Assembly (NCBI RefSeq): GCF_017220215.1
Contig: NZ_CP071129.1
Coordinates: 2,852,001-2,916,000, forward strand
Source of the DNA: Caballeronia sp. M1242
GTDB taxonomy: Bacteria; Pseudomonadota; Gammaproteobacteria; Burkholderiales; Burkholderiaceae
Length of the DNA: 64,000 bases
Direction of reading: 5' to 3'
The stretch's first letter is position 1, and each line of letters starts with the position of its first letter. Positions 18,155 to 27,384 of this stretch are shown here, one piece after another. A program made the position numbers and the translations under genes. Below the pieces are notes generated by a model. That model was not told where the DNA came from. It worked only from the letters and a program-made list of their open reading frames with translations, and ran no database searches.

Positions 18155-19225
18155 TTATTTCACCAGGCAGGCGTCGAGGCCGTCGGTGATCAGATCTTTC
18201 GGCAGCTCGATACCGATGAACACCATCTTGCTGTTCTTTTTCTCGATCGGCATCCACTTGGCGGCGAGGTCGCTGCCCATCATCTGATGCACGCCCTGAA
18301 AGACGACCTTGCGATCGACGCCCTTCATATAGAGCACGCCCTTGTAGCGCAGCAGCCGCTCGCCGTAAATCTGCAAAATGCCGCCGAGAAAATCTTCGAG
18401 GCGGTTCGGATCGAACGGCTTGTCGCTGCGATACACGAACGACTTGATCTTGTCGTCGTGGTGCGCATGATGATGGTGGTGGTGATGCTCGTGATCGTGG
18501 CTGTGATCGTGCCCGCACGTCGAATGGTCGTGATCGTCGTCGTGCGCGTGATCGTGGTCATGATCGTGCTCGTCTTCCGCGAGGAAATCCGGATCGATTT
18601 CCAGCTTCGAATTCAGGTTGAAGCCGCGCAGATCGAAGATTTCCTTGATGTCTGCATCGCCGAAATTGACGACCTTGATCGCCGCACGCGGGTTCATGTG
18701 CACCAGCCGATGCTTCAGTGCTTCGAGCGCGTCTGCATCCACCAGATCGGACTTCGTGATGAACAGCCGATCCGCGAAACCGACCTGCCGCTGCACCACT
18801 TCGTGCTGGTCGAGCTGCGCGTTGGCATGCTTGGCATCGACCAAAGTGATGATCGCGTCGAGCAGGAATTCGTCGGCGACCGTGTTATCCATGAAGAACG
18901 TCTGCGCGACCGGACCCGGATTCGCGAGACCCGTGGTTTCGATCACCACGCGGTCAAAGTCGAGCGTGCCCGCCTTCTTGCGGTTCGCGAGGTCTTCCAG
19001 CGCGCGCGCCAGATCGCCGCGAATCGTGCAGCAGATGCAGCCGTTGCTCATCTGGATGATCTGCTCGTTCGTTTCCTGCACGAGAATTTCGTTGTCGATG
19101 TTCTCTTCGCCGAACTCGTTCTCGATCACGGCGATCTTCATGCCGTGCTTTTCGTTCAGGATGCGCTTGAGCAGCGTGGTTTTGCCGCTGCCCAGAAAGC
19201 CGGTCAGGATGGTTACGGGAATCAT
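18155..19225 (-). CDS. CobW/COG0523-family GTPase, putative zinc metallochaperone
   Basis: G3E-family P-loop GTPase, 356 residues. Walker A is at residues 9-17 (GFLGSGKTT), the family metal motif CxCC is Cys63-Ile-Cys65-Cys66, and the guanine-specificity motif TKSD is at 157-160. A linker at residues 220-256 contains 20 histidines, and a CobW C-terminal domain follows. Proteins of this type deliver zinc or another metal to client enzymes; the extreme histidine content suggests metal storage or sensing. It has its own terminator, separating it from dksA. Confidence 0.92.
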   Translation of the reverse strand: MIPVTILTGFLGSGKTTLLKRILNEKHGMKIAVIENEFGEENIDNEILVQETNEQIIQMSNGCICCTIRGDLARALEDLANRKKAGTLDFDRVVIETTGLANPGPVAQTFFMDNTVADEFLLDAIITLVDAKHANAQLDQHEVVQRQVGFADRLFITKSDLVDADALEALKHRLVHMNPRAAIKVVNFGDADIKEIFDLRGFNLNSKLEIDPDFLAEDEHDHDHDHAHDDDHDHSTCGHDHSHDHEHHHHHHHAHHDDKIKSFVYRSDKPFDPNRLEDFLGGILQIYGERLLRYKGVLYMKGVDRKVVFQGVHQMMGSDLAAKWMPIEKKNSKMVFIGIELPKDLITDGLDACLVK

Positions 19226-19357
19226 GGTGTCGCCTGTTTCCTTGTCAGTGTTCGGAATCGCGCGGCCGGTCGGTGGCGCACTGAATCGGTTATTGAAACA
19301 TATTCGCCCAGCGGGCGCTTTGCGCCGCGTGACCTTGCCGCAGCCAGATAAGGCCGC

Positions 19358-20557
19358 TCACGCGATTTGCAACAGCAGGCCCTTCAGGTACTCGCCTTCC
19401 GGAAACGCCGTAAGCAGCGGGTGATCGACGCCCGCGCCGAGGCGCTTCAGGATGCGCGCATCGACGCGGGCATCGGCCGCCGCGCCCGCGACGATCTTCT
19501 GAAACAAGTCCGCATCGATCGCACCCGAGCACGAATACGTGAACAGCAGCCCGCCCGGACGCAGCAGCTTGAAGCCGCTCAGATTGATGTCCTTGTACGC
19601 ACGCGCGGCGCGGTCCACGGTTTCGCGCGACGGCGCGAACTTCGGCGGATCGAGCACGATCAGGTCGAAACGCTGGCCTTCGTCGTACAGACGGCGCAGC
19701 GTCTTGAAGGCGTCGGCGTCGAGCCATTCGGCTTTTTCCGCGTCAAAGCCGTTGGCCTTCACGTTCTCGCGCGCGAGCGCGAGCGCCTCGCCGGACGAAT
19801 CCACCGACACGACGCGCGCGGCGCCGCCCTTCAACGCCGCGAGCGAAAAGCCGCCGGTATAGCAGAAGCAGTTGAGCACGTCGCGGCCTTGCGCGTTCTG
19901 CTGCACGAGCACGCGGTTGTCGCGCTGGTCCACGTAGAAGCCGGTCTTATGGCCGTGCTTCACGTCGACGTGATAACGCACGCCGCACTCGTTCGTGACG
20001 AGCGTGTCCGGCGGCGGATCGCCCGCGAGCACGCCGGTCGTCTGCTCCAGCCCTTCCTTCTGGCGGATCGACACATCCGAGCGTTCGTAGACGTTCGGGC
20101 AGCCGGTCGCGGCGATCAGCGCATCGACGATCGCCGGCTTCCACGCCTCGACGCCCGTCGCCATGAACTGACAGACGAGCTGCGCGTGCGAGCCCTGATC
20201 GGCGACGTAGTAATCGACGATGAGGCCCGGCAAGCCGTCCGCTTCGCCGAAGACGAGGCGCGTCGCGCCGGTATCGCGGACCATCGTCTGCCGATGCGCG
20301 ACCGCGCGCTGCACGCGGCGCTTGAAGAAGGCGTGATCGACGGGCTCCGCTTCGTCGAACGTCCAGACGCGCGCGCGAATCTGCGAATGCGGGCTGTACG
20401 ACGCGCGAGCGAGAAAACGGCCATCGGCGGCGCGCACGGTGACGGTCGCGCCGGGCGCGGGATTGCCGTCGATGCGCGCGATGGCGTTCGCGTAAATCCA
20501 CGGATGGCGGCGAACGAGCGACTTGTCCTTCGCCGGTTTGAGCGTGATGGTGTTCAT
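19358..20557 (-). CDS. rlmI: Class I rRNA methyltransferase, RlmI type
   Basis: A 399-residue SAM-dependent cytosine-C5 methyltransferase: N-terminal PUA domain (about 1-80), an EEHI-type domain and a Rossmann methylase with motif I near VLNCFCYTGGF and motif IV DPPKFA. RlmI methylates C1962 of 23S rRNA in E. coli. The ATG at 20557 (MNTITLKP) fits the PUA domain start better than the frame's first ATG eight codons earlier. It lies 36 bases after xerC. Confidence 0.88.
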   Translation of the reverse strand: MNTITLKPAKDKSLVRRHPWIYANAIARIDGNPAPGATVTVRAADGRFLARASYSPHSQIRARVWTFDEAEPVDHAFFKRRVQRAVAHRQTMVRDTGATRLVFGEADGLPGLIVDYYVADQGSHAQLVCQFMATGVEAWKPAIVDALIAATGCPNVYERSDVSIRQKEGLEQTTGVLAGDPPPDTLVTNECGVRYHVDVKHGHKTGFYVDQRDNRVLVQQNAQGRDVLNCFCYTGGFSLAALKGGAARVVSVDSSGEALALARENVKANGFDAEKAEWLDADAFKTLRRLYDEGQRFDLIVLDPPKFAPSRETVDRAARAYKDINLSGFKLLRPGGLLFTYSCSGAIDADLFQKIVAGAAADARVDARILKRLGAGVDHPLLTAFPEGEYLKGLLLQIA

Positions 20558-20593
20558 TGCGATGATCGGAGCAGCGCGCATGGCGCCGCGGTG

Positions 20594-21517
20594 TTAGTCG
20601 CGCTTCTTCGCGCGCGGATGCGCCGAGTCGTAGACACGAGCAAGGTGCTGAAAGTCCAGCGATGTATAGATCTGCGTCGCGGTGATGCTCGCATGACCCA
20701 GCAGTTCCTGCACCGCGCGCAGGTCGCCGCTCGACTGCAAGACGTGCGTGGCGAACGAATGCCGGAGCACGTGCGGATGCACATTCGCCGGAATGCCGGC
20801 CAAGAGCGCCATGCGCTTGACGCGCTCGCGCACCACGCCCGGCGACATGCGATTGCCGCGCACGGAAAGAAAGAGCGCGTGCGGTTCCAGCTTGACGAAT
20901 TCGCCGCGGACGTCGATCCACGCGCGCAGCGCATCGATCGCCTTGCGGCCGACCGGCACCTTGCGCATGCGCTTGCCCTTGCCGAGCACGGTGACTTCGG
21001 CGGCGGCCAGATCGAGCCAGCCGGCGGACTGATGGTCCTTCGTATCGACGTGGCGGACATCGAGCCCGACGAGTTCCGAGAGCCGCAGCCCCGACGAATA
21101 GAACAGTTCGAGCATGGCGTGATCGCGCAACGCTTCGGTGCTGTCGGCGCGCGGCGCGTCCATCAGGGCCATTGCGTCGTCGACGGAAAGCGCCTTCGGA
21201 AGCGTCTTTTCGCGCTTCGGCGCGCGCACCGTCGCGACAGGGTTCGCGGGCATCTCGACGCGTTCGGCGAGCCAGCGGTAAAACGCGCGCCACGCCGACA
21301 GCCGATGCGCGATGGAGCGCGGCGACAGCCCCGCCGCGTGCGCGCGCACGACCGCGCCGCGCATGTCGGCGGCCGTCAGCGTTTCGAGCGCGCGGCCCTT
21401 GGCGAGCGCGCGCAGTTCGCCGAGTTCGTACGTGTAGCCACGCAGCGTGTGCTCCGACAAACGCCGCTCGTGTTCGAGCATCGCGAGATAAGCGGCGATG
21501 TGATCGGCGGGCTGCAT
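20594..21517 (-). CDS. xerC: XerC, site-specific tyrosine recombinase for dimer resolution
   Basis: Chromosome-dimer resolvase that works with XerD at dif, 307 residues. An N-terminal SAM-like core-binding domain (about 1-90) precedes the catalytic domain with Arg145, Lys in the GKGKR turn, His249, Arg252, His275 and the nucleophile Tyr284. It follows the DUF484 gene by ten bases, the same dapF-DUF484-xerC order seen in many proteobacteria. Confidence 0.96.
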   Translation of the reverse strand: MQPADHIAAYLAMLEHERRLSEHTLRGYTYELGELRALAKGRALETLTAADMRGAVVRAHAAGLSPRSIAHRLSAWRAFYRWLAERVEMPANPVATVRAPKREKTLPKALSVDDAMALMDAPRADSTEALRDHAMLELFYSSGLRLSELVGLDVRHVDTKDHQSAGWLDLAAAEVTVLGKGKRMRKVPVGRKAIDALRAWIDVRGEFVKLEPHALFLSVRGNRMSPGVVRERVKRMALLAGIPANVHPHVLRHSFATHVLQSSGDLRAVQELLGHASITATQIYTSLDFQHLARVYDSAHPRAKKRD

Positions 21518-21527
21518 GTCGCGTCGC

Positions 21528-22247
21528 TCAGTTCGGCAGCAGGCGGGAGAGCGCCGCGCTCGCCAGCACGCCGATCTGCGCGAGAAAATCCGTCGCCATG
21601 CCGTCGTGGAAGCGCCGCGCGTCGGGCGAGCCCATCACGAGCAGGCCGAACGCGGGCGCATCCGGGCCGGCTTGCGGATCGCGCAGCGCGACCAGCGCAA
21701 TCGACTGAATGCCGCGTTCGGCGGACGCGTCTTCCAGCGAGCCGCCGCTGGACGCCGATGCCGAGTTCGCCACGCCGAGCCACTGCGCCGCCGCGAAGCC
21801 GCTGTTCGCGCCGCAATACGGCGCGTCGAGGCTGCCCGCGAAAATACGCACTTCCTCGCCGACGTGGCGCGCGAAATCCGCCTGGCGGTACGCTTCATCG
21901 ACATCCCACATGCGCAGCGCGGCGTGCGGCACGTCGAACACTTCGCACAGTCCTTTGCTGATGGTGGACGGCAGCGCGTACGGGTCGCGCTGGCCGGTCA
22001 CGCGCACGGTCCAGCGGTTGAACTTCGTGGCGATGCTGTCGTTTTCATGGCCGTAGCGCAGCAGTTCGGCAAGCCGCCGTTCGAGTTGCTTGTTCTTGTC
22101 GCGCAGCATTTCCATCTGCCGTTCCTGCAGCGACACAGCCGACTTGCCGTGCGGATTCGAAAGCCGGATGGTGCCGAGCAGTTCGGCGTGCTCGACGAAA
22201 AAATCGGGGTTGTCGAGCAGATAGTCGGCGACTTCGCGTGGATTCAT
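21528..22247 (-). CDS. DUF484 family protein (GAF-like)
   Basis: A 239-residue soluble protein with the DUF484 start (EVADYLLDNPDFFVEH), a short coiled coil at about 45-65 (LQERQMEMLRDKNKQLERR) and a GAF-like domain. Its biochemical role is unknown; it is conserved between dapF and xerC. The ATG at 22247 is chosen over one eleven codons upstream because the family begins here and a weak AGG site precedes it. Confidence 0.88.
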   Translation of the reverse strand: MNPREVADYLLDNPDFFVEHAELLGTIRLSNPHGKSAVSLQERQMEMLRDKNKQLERRLAELLRYGHENDSIATKFNRWTVRVTGQRDPYALPSTISKGLCEVFDVPHAALRMWDVDEAYRQADFARHVGEEVRIFAGSLDAPYCGANSGFAAAQWLGVANSASASSGGSLEDASAERGIQSIALVALRDPQAGPDAPAFGLLVMGSPDARRFHDGMATDFLAQIGVLASAALSRLLPN

Positions 22248-22281
22248 GTTTGCCTGATACGTTTGAATGCGTGGGCTCAAG

Positions 22282-23154
22282 TCAGCCGATGTCCGAAAGC
22301 TCGATCTCGCCTTCGAAGACGGTCGCGGCGGGTCCGGCCATGAAAAGCGCGGCGGATTCGTCGCGCGCGCCGTCCCAGCTGATCGTGAGCGTGCCGCCGT
22401 GCGTCTCGACGCGCACCGGCGAATCCAGCAAACCGCGCCGGATGCCCGCGGCCACCGCCGCGCAAGCGCCCGTGCCGCAGGCGAGCGTTTCGCCCGCGCC
22501 GCGCTCGAAGACGCGCAGTTTGACCGAATGACGGTCGACGATCTGCATGAAGCCCGCGTTGACGCGCTCCGGAAAGCGCGCGTGGCGCTCGACGAGCGGC
22601 CCTTCGGCGAGCACGGGATACGCTTTTACGTCGTCGACGACGTGCACCGCGTGCGGATTGCCCATCGACACGACGGACACCCAGCGCGTCTTTGCGCCGA
22701 TATCGAGCGGCCAGAGCGTATCGTTGCCCTCGCTGCGGCCGTCGAGACCGCTCGCGTCGAACGGCACGCGCGGCGGATCGAAGACGGGCGCGCCCATGTC
22801 GACGGTCACTTCGCCGTTGTCCTGCATCGTCAGCGTGATGACGCCCTTCTGCACCTGCACGCGCACCGTCGACGCAGCGGTCAGCCCGCGATCGCGCACG
22901 AACTTCACGAAGCAGCGCGCGCCGTTGCCGCAATGCTCGACTTCGCCGCCATCGCAATTGAAGATGCGGTACTTGAAGTCGACGCCATCGACGGTCGGCT
23001 TTTCGACCAGCAGCAGCTGATCCGCGCCGACGCCGAAGTGACGGTCGGCGAGCGCGCGAACCTGCGCGGCGTTCAGATCGAGCGCCTGCGAGTAGCCGTC
23101 GAGCACGACAAAGTCGTTGCCCGCGCCCTGCATCTTGGTGAACTTGAGTTTCAT
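22282..23154 (-). CDS. dapF: Diaminopimelate epimerase
   Basis: Converts LL- to meso-diaminopimelate for lysine and peptidoglycan synthesis, without a cofactor. The 290-residue enzyme has both active-site cysteines: Cys75 in HCGNGAR and the second in ACGTGA near residue 226, in the two mirrored halves of the fold. It follows the acyltransferase gene by 58 bases in a minus-strand gene string. Confidence 0.96.
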   Translation of the reverse strand: MKLKFTKMQGAGNDFVVLDGYSQALDLNAAQVRALADRHFGVGADQLLLVEKPTVDGVDFKYRIFNCDGGEVEHCGNGARCFVKFVRDRGLTAASTVRVQVQKGVITLTMQDNGEVTVDMGAPVFDPPRVPFDASGLDGRSEGNDTLWPLDIGAKTRWVSVVSMGNPHAVHVVDDVKAYPVLAEGPLVERHARFPERVNAGFMQIVDRHSVKLRVFERGAGETLACGTGACAAVAAGIRRGLLDSPVRVETHGGTLTISWDGARDESAALFMAGPAATVFEGEIELSDIG

Positions 23155-23212
23155 GGCCGCTATTGTATGTGAGCCTCGGTGCGGCGTTTCGTGCCGCTTG
23201 GCGCCGCGCGGC

Positions 23213-24097
23213 TCAATAAAAACTTGCCTCGCCCGGCGGCCGCGTCTTGAAGCGCTTGTGAACCCAGTAATACTGCTCGGGAATGCGCGGAATCTGCTCT
23301 TCGAGAAACGCGTTCATGCGGCGGGCGTCGGCATCGTCGTCGCCGGTCGGGTAGTTTTCCCACGGCGCGAAGATTTTCAGCCGATAACCCTTGTAATTCG
23401 GCAGCACCTCGCCGATGAACGGCACCACTTGCGCCTTGCCCGTCTTCGCGAGCCGGCCGACGGCGGTCAGCGTGCACGTCGGAATGCCGAAGAATGGCAC
23501 GAAGGTGGAATTGCGCATGCCGTAATCCATGTCCGCGCCGAGCATGACGGGCTTGCGGTCGCGCAGCCAGCGCAGCACGATGCGCGCGCTATCCGCGCGG
23601 CTCGCCATGTCCGCGCCGAAGCGCGCGCGCTGCCGCTTGGCAATCTCTTCGACCTGCGGATTCGAGAACGGCTGATACAGCGATCCGCATTGCCGGTGCA
23701 GCGAGTAGTTCAGAAAGATCGACCCCGCCTCGATGCCGACAAAGTGCAGCCCGAGAAAGAGCGTGGGCGGCAGATCGGGATCGGTGAGATCGACGGCGCT
23801 GTCCACTTCGATCAGCCTTTCCAGCTTCTTCGCCGATCCGAACCACTGCACGCTGCGCTCGACATAGCTGCGAATGGCATGGCGGAAGTGCATCTGCGCG
23901 ACTTCCTCGCGGCGCTCGGGCGACCATTCGGGAAAGCAGAGCTTGAGGTTCGTATGCACGATGCGCTTGCGCCGGCTCGGAATCTGATAAAGCAGCCAGC
24001 CGAGGCCATCGCCGAAACGCGCGGTAATGCCGTAAGGAATGATCGCGAGAAACTTCAGAAAGCCAATGGCGAGCGACACGCCGATACGCCCTAACAT
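23213..24097 (-). CDS. lpxL: Lipid A biosynthesis acyltransferase (LpxL/HtrB family)
   Basis: Late acyltransferase that adds a secondary fatty acid to lipid A at the inner membrane, 294 residues. It has an N-terminal membrane anchor, then the catalytic HX4E motif (His118 and Glu123 in HFVGIE) and the ADMDYG segment typical of the family. LpxL and LpxM paralogues cannot be separated from this sequence alone. Divergent from metK. Confidence 0.9.
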   Translation of the reverse strand: MLGRIGVSLAIGFLKFLAIIPYGITARFGDGLGWLLYQIPSRRKRIVHTNLKLCFPEWSPERREEVAQMHFRHAIRSYVERSVQWFGSAKKLERLIEVDSAVDLTDPDLPPTLFLGLHFVGIEAGSIFLNYSLHRQCGSLYQPFSNPQVEEIAKRQRARFGADMASRADSARIVLRWLRDRKPVMLGADMDYGMRNSTFVPFFGIPTCTLTAVGRLAKTGKAQVVPFIGEVLPNYKGYRLKIFAPWENYPTGDDDADARRMNAFLEEQIPRIPEQYYWVHKRFKTRPPGEASFY

Positions 24098-24197
24098 GAC
24101 GTGCTCCCGCGAACATACGGGCGGCGGCTACCGGCGGAGGATAAGCGCGGGACGAATGACGACAAGCGTTCGACTCTGTAAAAACACGGGAAACCGG

Positions 24198-24203
24198 TAT
24201 AAT
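24198..24203 (+). promoter_or_regulatory. Consensus -10 hexamer for metK
   Basis: TATAAT, a perfect sigma-70 -10 element, in the lpxL/metK divergent gap. No good -35 lies 16-18 bases upstream. A start near 24210 would give a leader of about 180 bases before the metK start codon. Confidence 0.5.
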
Positions 24204-24206
24204 ACG

Positions 24207-24391
24207 GGCTTCGCCGAGTTAATGGACAACTTGCGGGGCGAAGCCGGCCTGAGCCAGATGCATGCATTGCGTGCATCGGGTGCATCGAGGTTCAGGACGG
24301 AGAAAGGACATCCGCTAAAGCGTCGCCGCTTCAGACTCCAAACGAAGTCGGCTACGTGAATCTCAACCGTACTTTATTGGAGTCTGAAGCG
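24207..24391 (+). promoter_or_regulatory. Structured metK leader whose hairpin hides the ribosome binding site
   Basis: Two strong stems are visible. The first pairs GGCTTCGCC (24207-24215) with GGCGAAGCC (24237-24245). The second pairs 15 bases at 24327-24341 exactly with 24377-24391 around a 35-base loop, and its 3' arm contains the GGAG ribosome site (24379-24382) and the first base of the GTG start. A short competing hairpin (GACT 24334-24337 with AGTC 24346-24349) could open it. Between them are three TGCATC repeats. A 45-codon frame from 24222 ends in the loop at 24359. Confidence 0.68.
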
Positions 24392-25578
24392 TGTCGAACG
24401 ACTACCTGTTTACCTCCGAATCCGTTTCCGAAGGCCACCCGGACAAGGTCGCCGACCAAATCTCCGACGCTATTCTCGACGCCATCCTGACTCAGGACAA
24501 ATACTCGCGCGTCGCGGCGGAAACCCTCTGCAATACCGGTCTCGTCGTCCTCGCGGGCGAAATTACGACCACCGCGAACGTCGATTACATCCAGATCGCG
24601 CGGGACACCATCAAGCGCATCGGTTACGACAACACGGACTACGGCATCGACTATCGCGGCTGCGCGGTGCTCGTCGCGTACGACAAGCAATCGCCGGATA
24701 TCGCGCAAGGCGTGAACAAGGCGCACGACGACAATCTCGACCAGGGCGCGGGCGACCAGGGCCTCATGTTCGGTTACGCGTGCGACGAAACGCCCGAACT
24801 CATGCCGCTGCCCATTCACCTGTCGCACCGTCTCGTCGAGCGTCAGGCGAACCTGCGCCGCGACGGGCGTCTGCCGTGGCTGCGTCCGGACGCGAAGTCG
24901 CAAGTCACCGTCCGCTACGTGGACGGCAAGCCGCACTCCATCGACACCGTCGTGCTCTCCACGCAGCACGCGCCGGACATCGATCTGCCGCAACTGCGCG
25001 AAGCCGTGATCGAAGAAGTCATCAAGCCGACGCTGCCGAAGGAACTCATCAAGGGCGACATCAAGTTCCTGGTGAACCCGACGGGCCGATTCGTGATCGG
25101 CGGTCCGCAAGGCGACTGCGGTCTGACGGGCCGCAAGATCATTGTCGATACGTACGGCGGCGCGGCTCCGCACGGCGGCGGCGCGTTCTCCGGCAAGGAC
25201 CCGTCGAAGGTGGACCGCTCGGCGGCTTACGCGGGCCGTTATGTCGCGAAGAACGTGGTCGCGGCCGGTCTGGCGTCGCGCTGCCTGATTCAGGTGTCGT
25301 ACGCCATCGGCGTCGCGCGTCCGACTTCGGTGATGGTGAACACGTTCGGAACCGGCCGCGTGTCGGATGCCGAGATCACCAAGCTCGTGCTTGAACATTT
25401 CGATCTGCGTCCGAAGGGCATCATCCAGATGCTCGACCTGCTGCGCCCGATCTACGAAAAGTCGGCGGCGTACGGTCACTTCGGCCGGGAAGAGCCGGAA
25501 TTCTCATGGGAAGCCGCGGATAAGGCGCTGTTGCTGGCCGAAGCCGCCGGCACCGAACCGGTGGTGCGCGTGGCGTAA
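24391..25578 (+). CDS. metK: S-adenosylmethionine synthetase
   Basis: Makes SAM from methionine and ATP, 395 residues, cytoplasmic. Signature segments are present: EGHPDK near residue 15 (ATP and magnesium), GAGDQG, and the glycine-rich GGGAFSGKD. The GTG start gives [11 protein letters not shown], with GGAG eight bases upstream inside a strong hairpin. Followed directly by an intrinsic terminator, so it is a single-gene unit. Confidence 0.97.
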   Translation: MSNDYLFTSESVSEGHPDKVADQISDAILDAILTQDKYSRVAAETLCNTGLVVLAGEITTTANVDYIQIARDTIKRIGYDNTDYGIDYRGCAVLVAYDKQSPDIAQGVNKAHDDNLDQGAGDQGLMFGYACDETPELMPLPIHLSHRLVERQANLRRDGRLPWLRPDAKSQVTVRYVDGKPHSIDTVVLSTQHAPDIDLPQLREAVIEEVIKPTLPKELIKGDIKFLVNPTGRFVIGGPQGDCGLTGRKIIVDTYGGAAPHGGGAFSGKDPSKVDRSAAYAGRYVAKNVVAAGLASRCLIQVSYAIGVARPTSVMVNTFGTGRVSDAEITKLVLEHFDLRPKGIIQMLDLLRPIYEKSAAYGHFGREEPEFSWEAADKALLLAEAAGTEPVVRVA

Positions 25579-25596
25579 GCTTCAGGCGCGACAAAT

Positions 25597-25633
25597 AAAA
25601 AACCGGCAGGCATCGCGCCTGCCGGTTTTTTTC
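25597..25633. terminator. Terminator between metK and the convergent small gene
   Basis: AACCGGCAGG pairs with CCTGCCGGTT around CATCGCG, with an A-run before and a T-run after, so it can act on both strands. Confidence 0.88.
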
Positions 25634-25652
25634 TTTTGGGCGACGCGCGTGT

Positions 25653-26000
25653 TCAGCGCACCGCGAACGCGAACCAGCCGGCGCTGGTCGCAGACGTGCG
25701 ACGCGGCCGGCGGCTCGTCAGCGCCGCGGCTCGCGGCTTCGGCGATGGCGCGCGCAGTTGCATCGGCCGGCGCAGCAGCGTGCGCAGCGACACGTCGCGC
25801 GAGGCGGCGCGTGCACGGAGATTCAGAAAGAATCCGCGAAACCAGGAGCGGATGCCATCGACCGGACGCGCGGTGGCTTGCGGCGCAAGCGCCTGCGTGC
25901 GGGCGGAATGATGTCGCAACGCGCGGATCATGCCGCGCCGGGCGGGCCGAGCCGCACGAGAGGCGGCGCGTCGAAGGCCCTTAGCGATTCGGTGGTTCAT
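25653..26000 (-). CDS. Hypothetical arginine-rich protein
   Basis: A 115-residue, strongly basic protein (about a quarter arginine), with no membrane helix or recognised domain. Codon third positions are GC-rich like the neighbouring genes, and it ends beside the bidirectional metK terminator, which supports it as real. No good ribosome site precedes the ATG, so it could also be a chance frame. Confidence 0.42.
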   Translation of the reverse strand: MNHRIAKGLRRAASRAARPARRGMIRALRHHSARTQALAPQATARPVDGIRSWFRGFFLNLRARAASRDVSLRTLLRRPMQLRAPSPKPRAAALTSRRPRRTSATSAGWFAFAVR

Positions 26001-26316
26001 GTCGGCGATAGGTTCGTCTGCGTGGTGGCAAACTCGACAGTAGTCGTCTCAAAAATAGCGTTCAAGGCTTCGATTCAACGTCGGCCGCGAAGTTGCACCG
26101 AAACGATGCGGCCAATGTACCGGACGTGCGTGACTGTCGTAAGTCCGCGTTTTCCCTGCCGGACATTGAAGCGGGCGCTTCATGCGACGGCGCGCGAGAC
26201 AGGCTGCGAGCGCCTTCGCGGCCCGCGCGACTTACAATGCCCGTATTCGCCCCAATTTCGGGTATTGCGCTGGCTGCATGAGGCGATATCGAAGCCGCGC
26301 CGAGGCTGAAACGAAC
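26001..26316. other. Gap upstream of the PhyH-family gene
   Basis: 316 bases with no supported gene. A TACAAT hexamer at 26233-26238 is the best -10 candidate for the plus-strand oxygenase gene; no clear -35 is seen. Confidence 0.35.
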
Positions 26317-27093
26317 ATGTCTGAACAAACGTCGCTGCAATCGAAGAGTGATCAGGTGCACGAGCTGCGCCAAATGGGCTTCGTCATCGTAAAGGGGCTG
26401 GTGTCCGACGCGCGCTGCGATGCGTTGCGCGACGTCGCGCAGCGGCAACTGGCCGAAGCCGCCGCGCCGCTCGAATACGAAGCCGACCTGAAGTATCCCG
26501 GCGCGCCGGAATCGAAGCACGCGCCGGGCGGACATACCGTGCGGCGGCTTCTGGACGCGTACGGGCGCCATCCGCTATTCGCGGAGTTCGCGACATCGCC
26601 GGAAGTGCGCGGCTGGATGGAGTTGTACTTCGGCGAGACGCCGTATCTCTCGCGCGCGCATCACAACTGCGTGATGACGAAGCACCCGGCGTACGGCAGC
26701 CTGACGGGCTGGCATCGCGATGCGCGTTACTGGGCGTTCGAGCGCGACGATCTGGTTTCCGCGTGGGTCGCGCTCGGCGATGAAACCGTGGACAACGGCG
26801 CGCTGTGGTTCGTGCCGCGATCGCACAAGCTCGCCTTCACGTCGGACCGGTTCGACGACGCGAAATTCTTCCGCGCCGATTTGCCGGAAAACACGGCGCT
26901 GATTCGCACGGCGGTTTCGCCCAAGCTGGCGAAGGGCGATGTCGTGTTCTTTCACTGCAACACGCTGCATTCCGCAGGCAAGAATCTCACCGATCAGGTG
27001 AAGTTCTCGCTCGTCTACACGTATCGCGGCGCAAGCAACGCGGCGTTGCCGGGCACGCGATCCGCGTCGAAGCCGGAAGTCGCGCTCGTCTAA
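26317..27093 (+). CDS. Phytanoyl-CoA dioxygenase (PhyH) family protein
   Basis: Predicted iron(II)/2-oxoglutarate-dependent oxygenase of 258 residues. The facial triad is visible as His133 and Asp135 (WHRDARYW) and His218 (TLHSAGKN). The substrate cannot be predicted; bacterial PhyH proteins hydroxylate varied small molecules. The ATG at 26317 (MSEQTSLQ) is chosen; the open frame further upstream is not typical coding sequence. Confidence 0.85.
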   Translation: MSEQTSLQSKSDQVHELRQMGFVIVKGLVSDARCDALRDVAQRQLAEAAAPLEYEADLKYPGAPESKHAPGGHTVRRLLDAYGRHPLFAEFATSPEVRGWMELYFGETPYLSRAHHNCVMTKHPAYGSLTGWHRDARYWAFERDDLVSAWVALGDETVDNGALWFVPRSHKLAFTSDRFDDAKFFRADLPENTALIRTAVSPKLAKGDVVFFHCNTLHSAGKNLTDQVKFSLVYTYRGASNAALPGTRSASKPEVALV

Positions 27094-27104
27094 GCGTTCA
27101 GCGT

Positions 27105-27308
27105 TCAGCGTTTCGAGGGCAGCGCGAGCCCGATCAGCCCCGCGAGCGACGCGACAATGCCGCCCGCGATCAGCCAGATCGTCTTGTTAGTCGGCGAGCC
27201 CGTGAAGAAGCGCGACACGTCGTTGCTCAACGAGTGAAACGACTGTCCGCCGAAGTACAAAAGCACGATGCCGCCGACCAGCAGGGCCAAGGAAATCGCT
27301 CGGGTCAT
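27105..27308 (-). CDS. DUF3185 family small membrane protein
   Basis: A 67-residue inner-membrane protein with two hydrophobic helices (about residues 5-22 and 42-63) joined by a short soluble loop with FTGSPTNKTIW, which matches the DUF3185 pattern. Function unknown. A GAGGAC-type ribosome site precedes the ATG. Convergent with the PhyH-family gene. Confidence 0.78.
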   Translation of the reverse strand: MTRAISLALLVGGIVLLYFGGQSFHSLSNDVSRFFTGSPTNKTIWLIAGGIVASLAGLIGLALPSKR

Positions 27309-27384
27309 GAAGTGTCCTCGCGGGTTCTGAGATAGGGCGCGCCAGCTTACAAGGCACGCCGCAGAGCGTCTAGTCAGGCCGGGC

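Noticed and set aside
19367..21961. 864-codon plus-strand frame opposite rlmI, xerC and DUF484
   Set aside because: Its whole length is antisense to three conserved genes and it has no recognisable family.
24207..24391. Classical SMK-box (SAM-III) riboswitch at metK
   Set aside because: The ribosome-site sequestration is similar, but I could not match the three-way junction or its conserved SAM-binding core, so I report only an unclassified leader.
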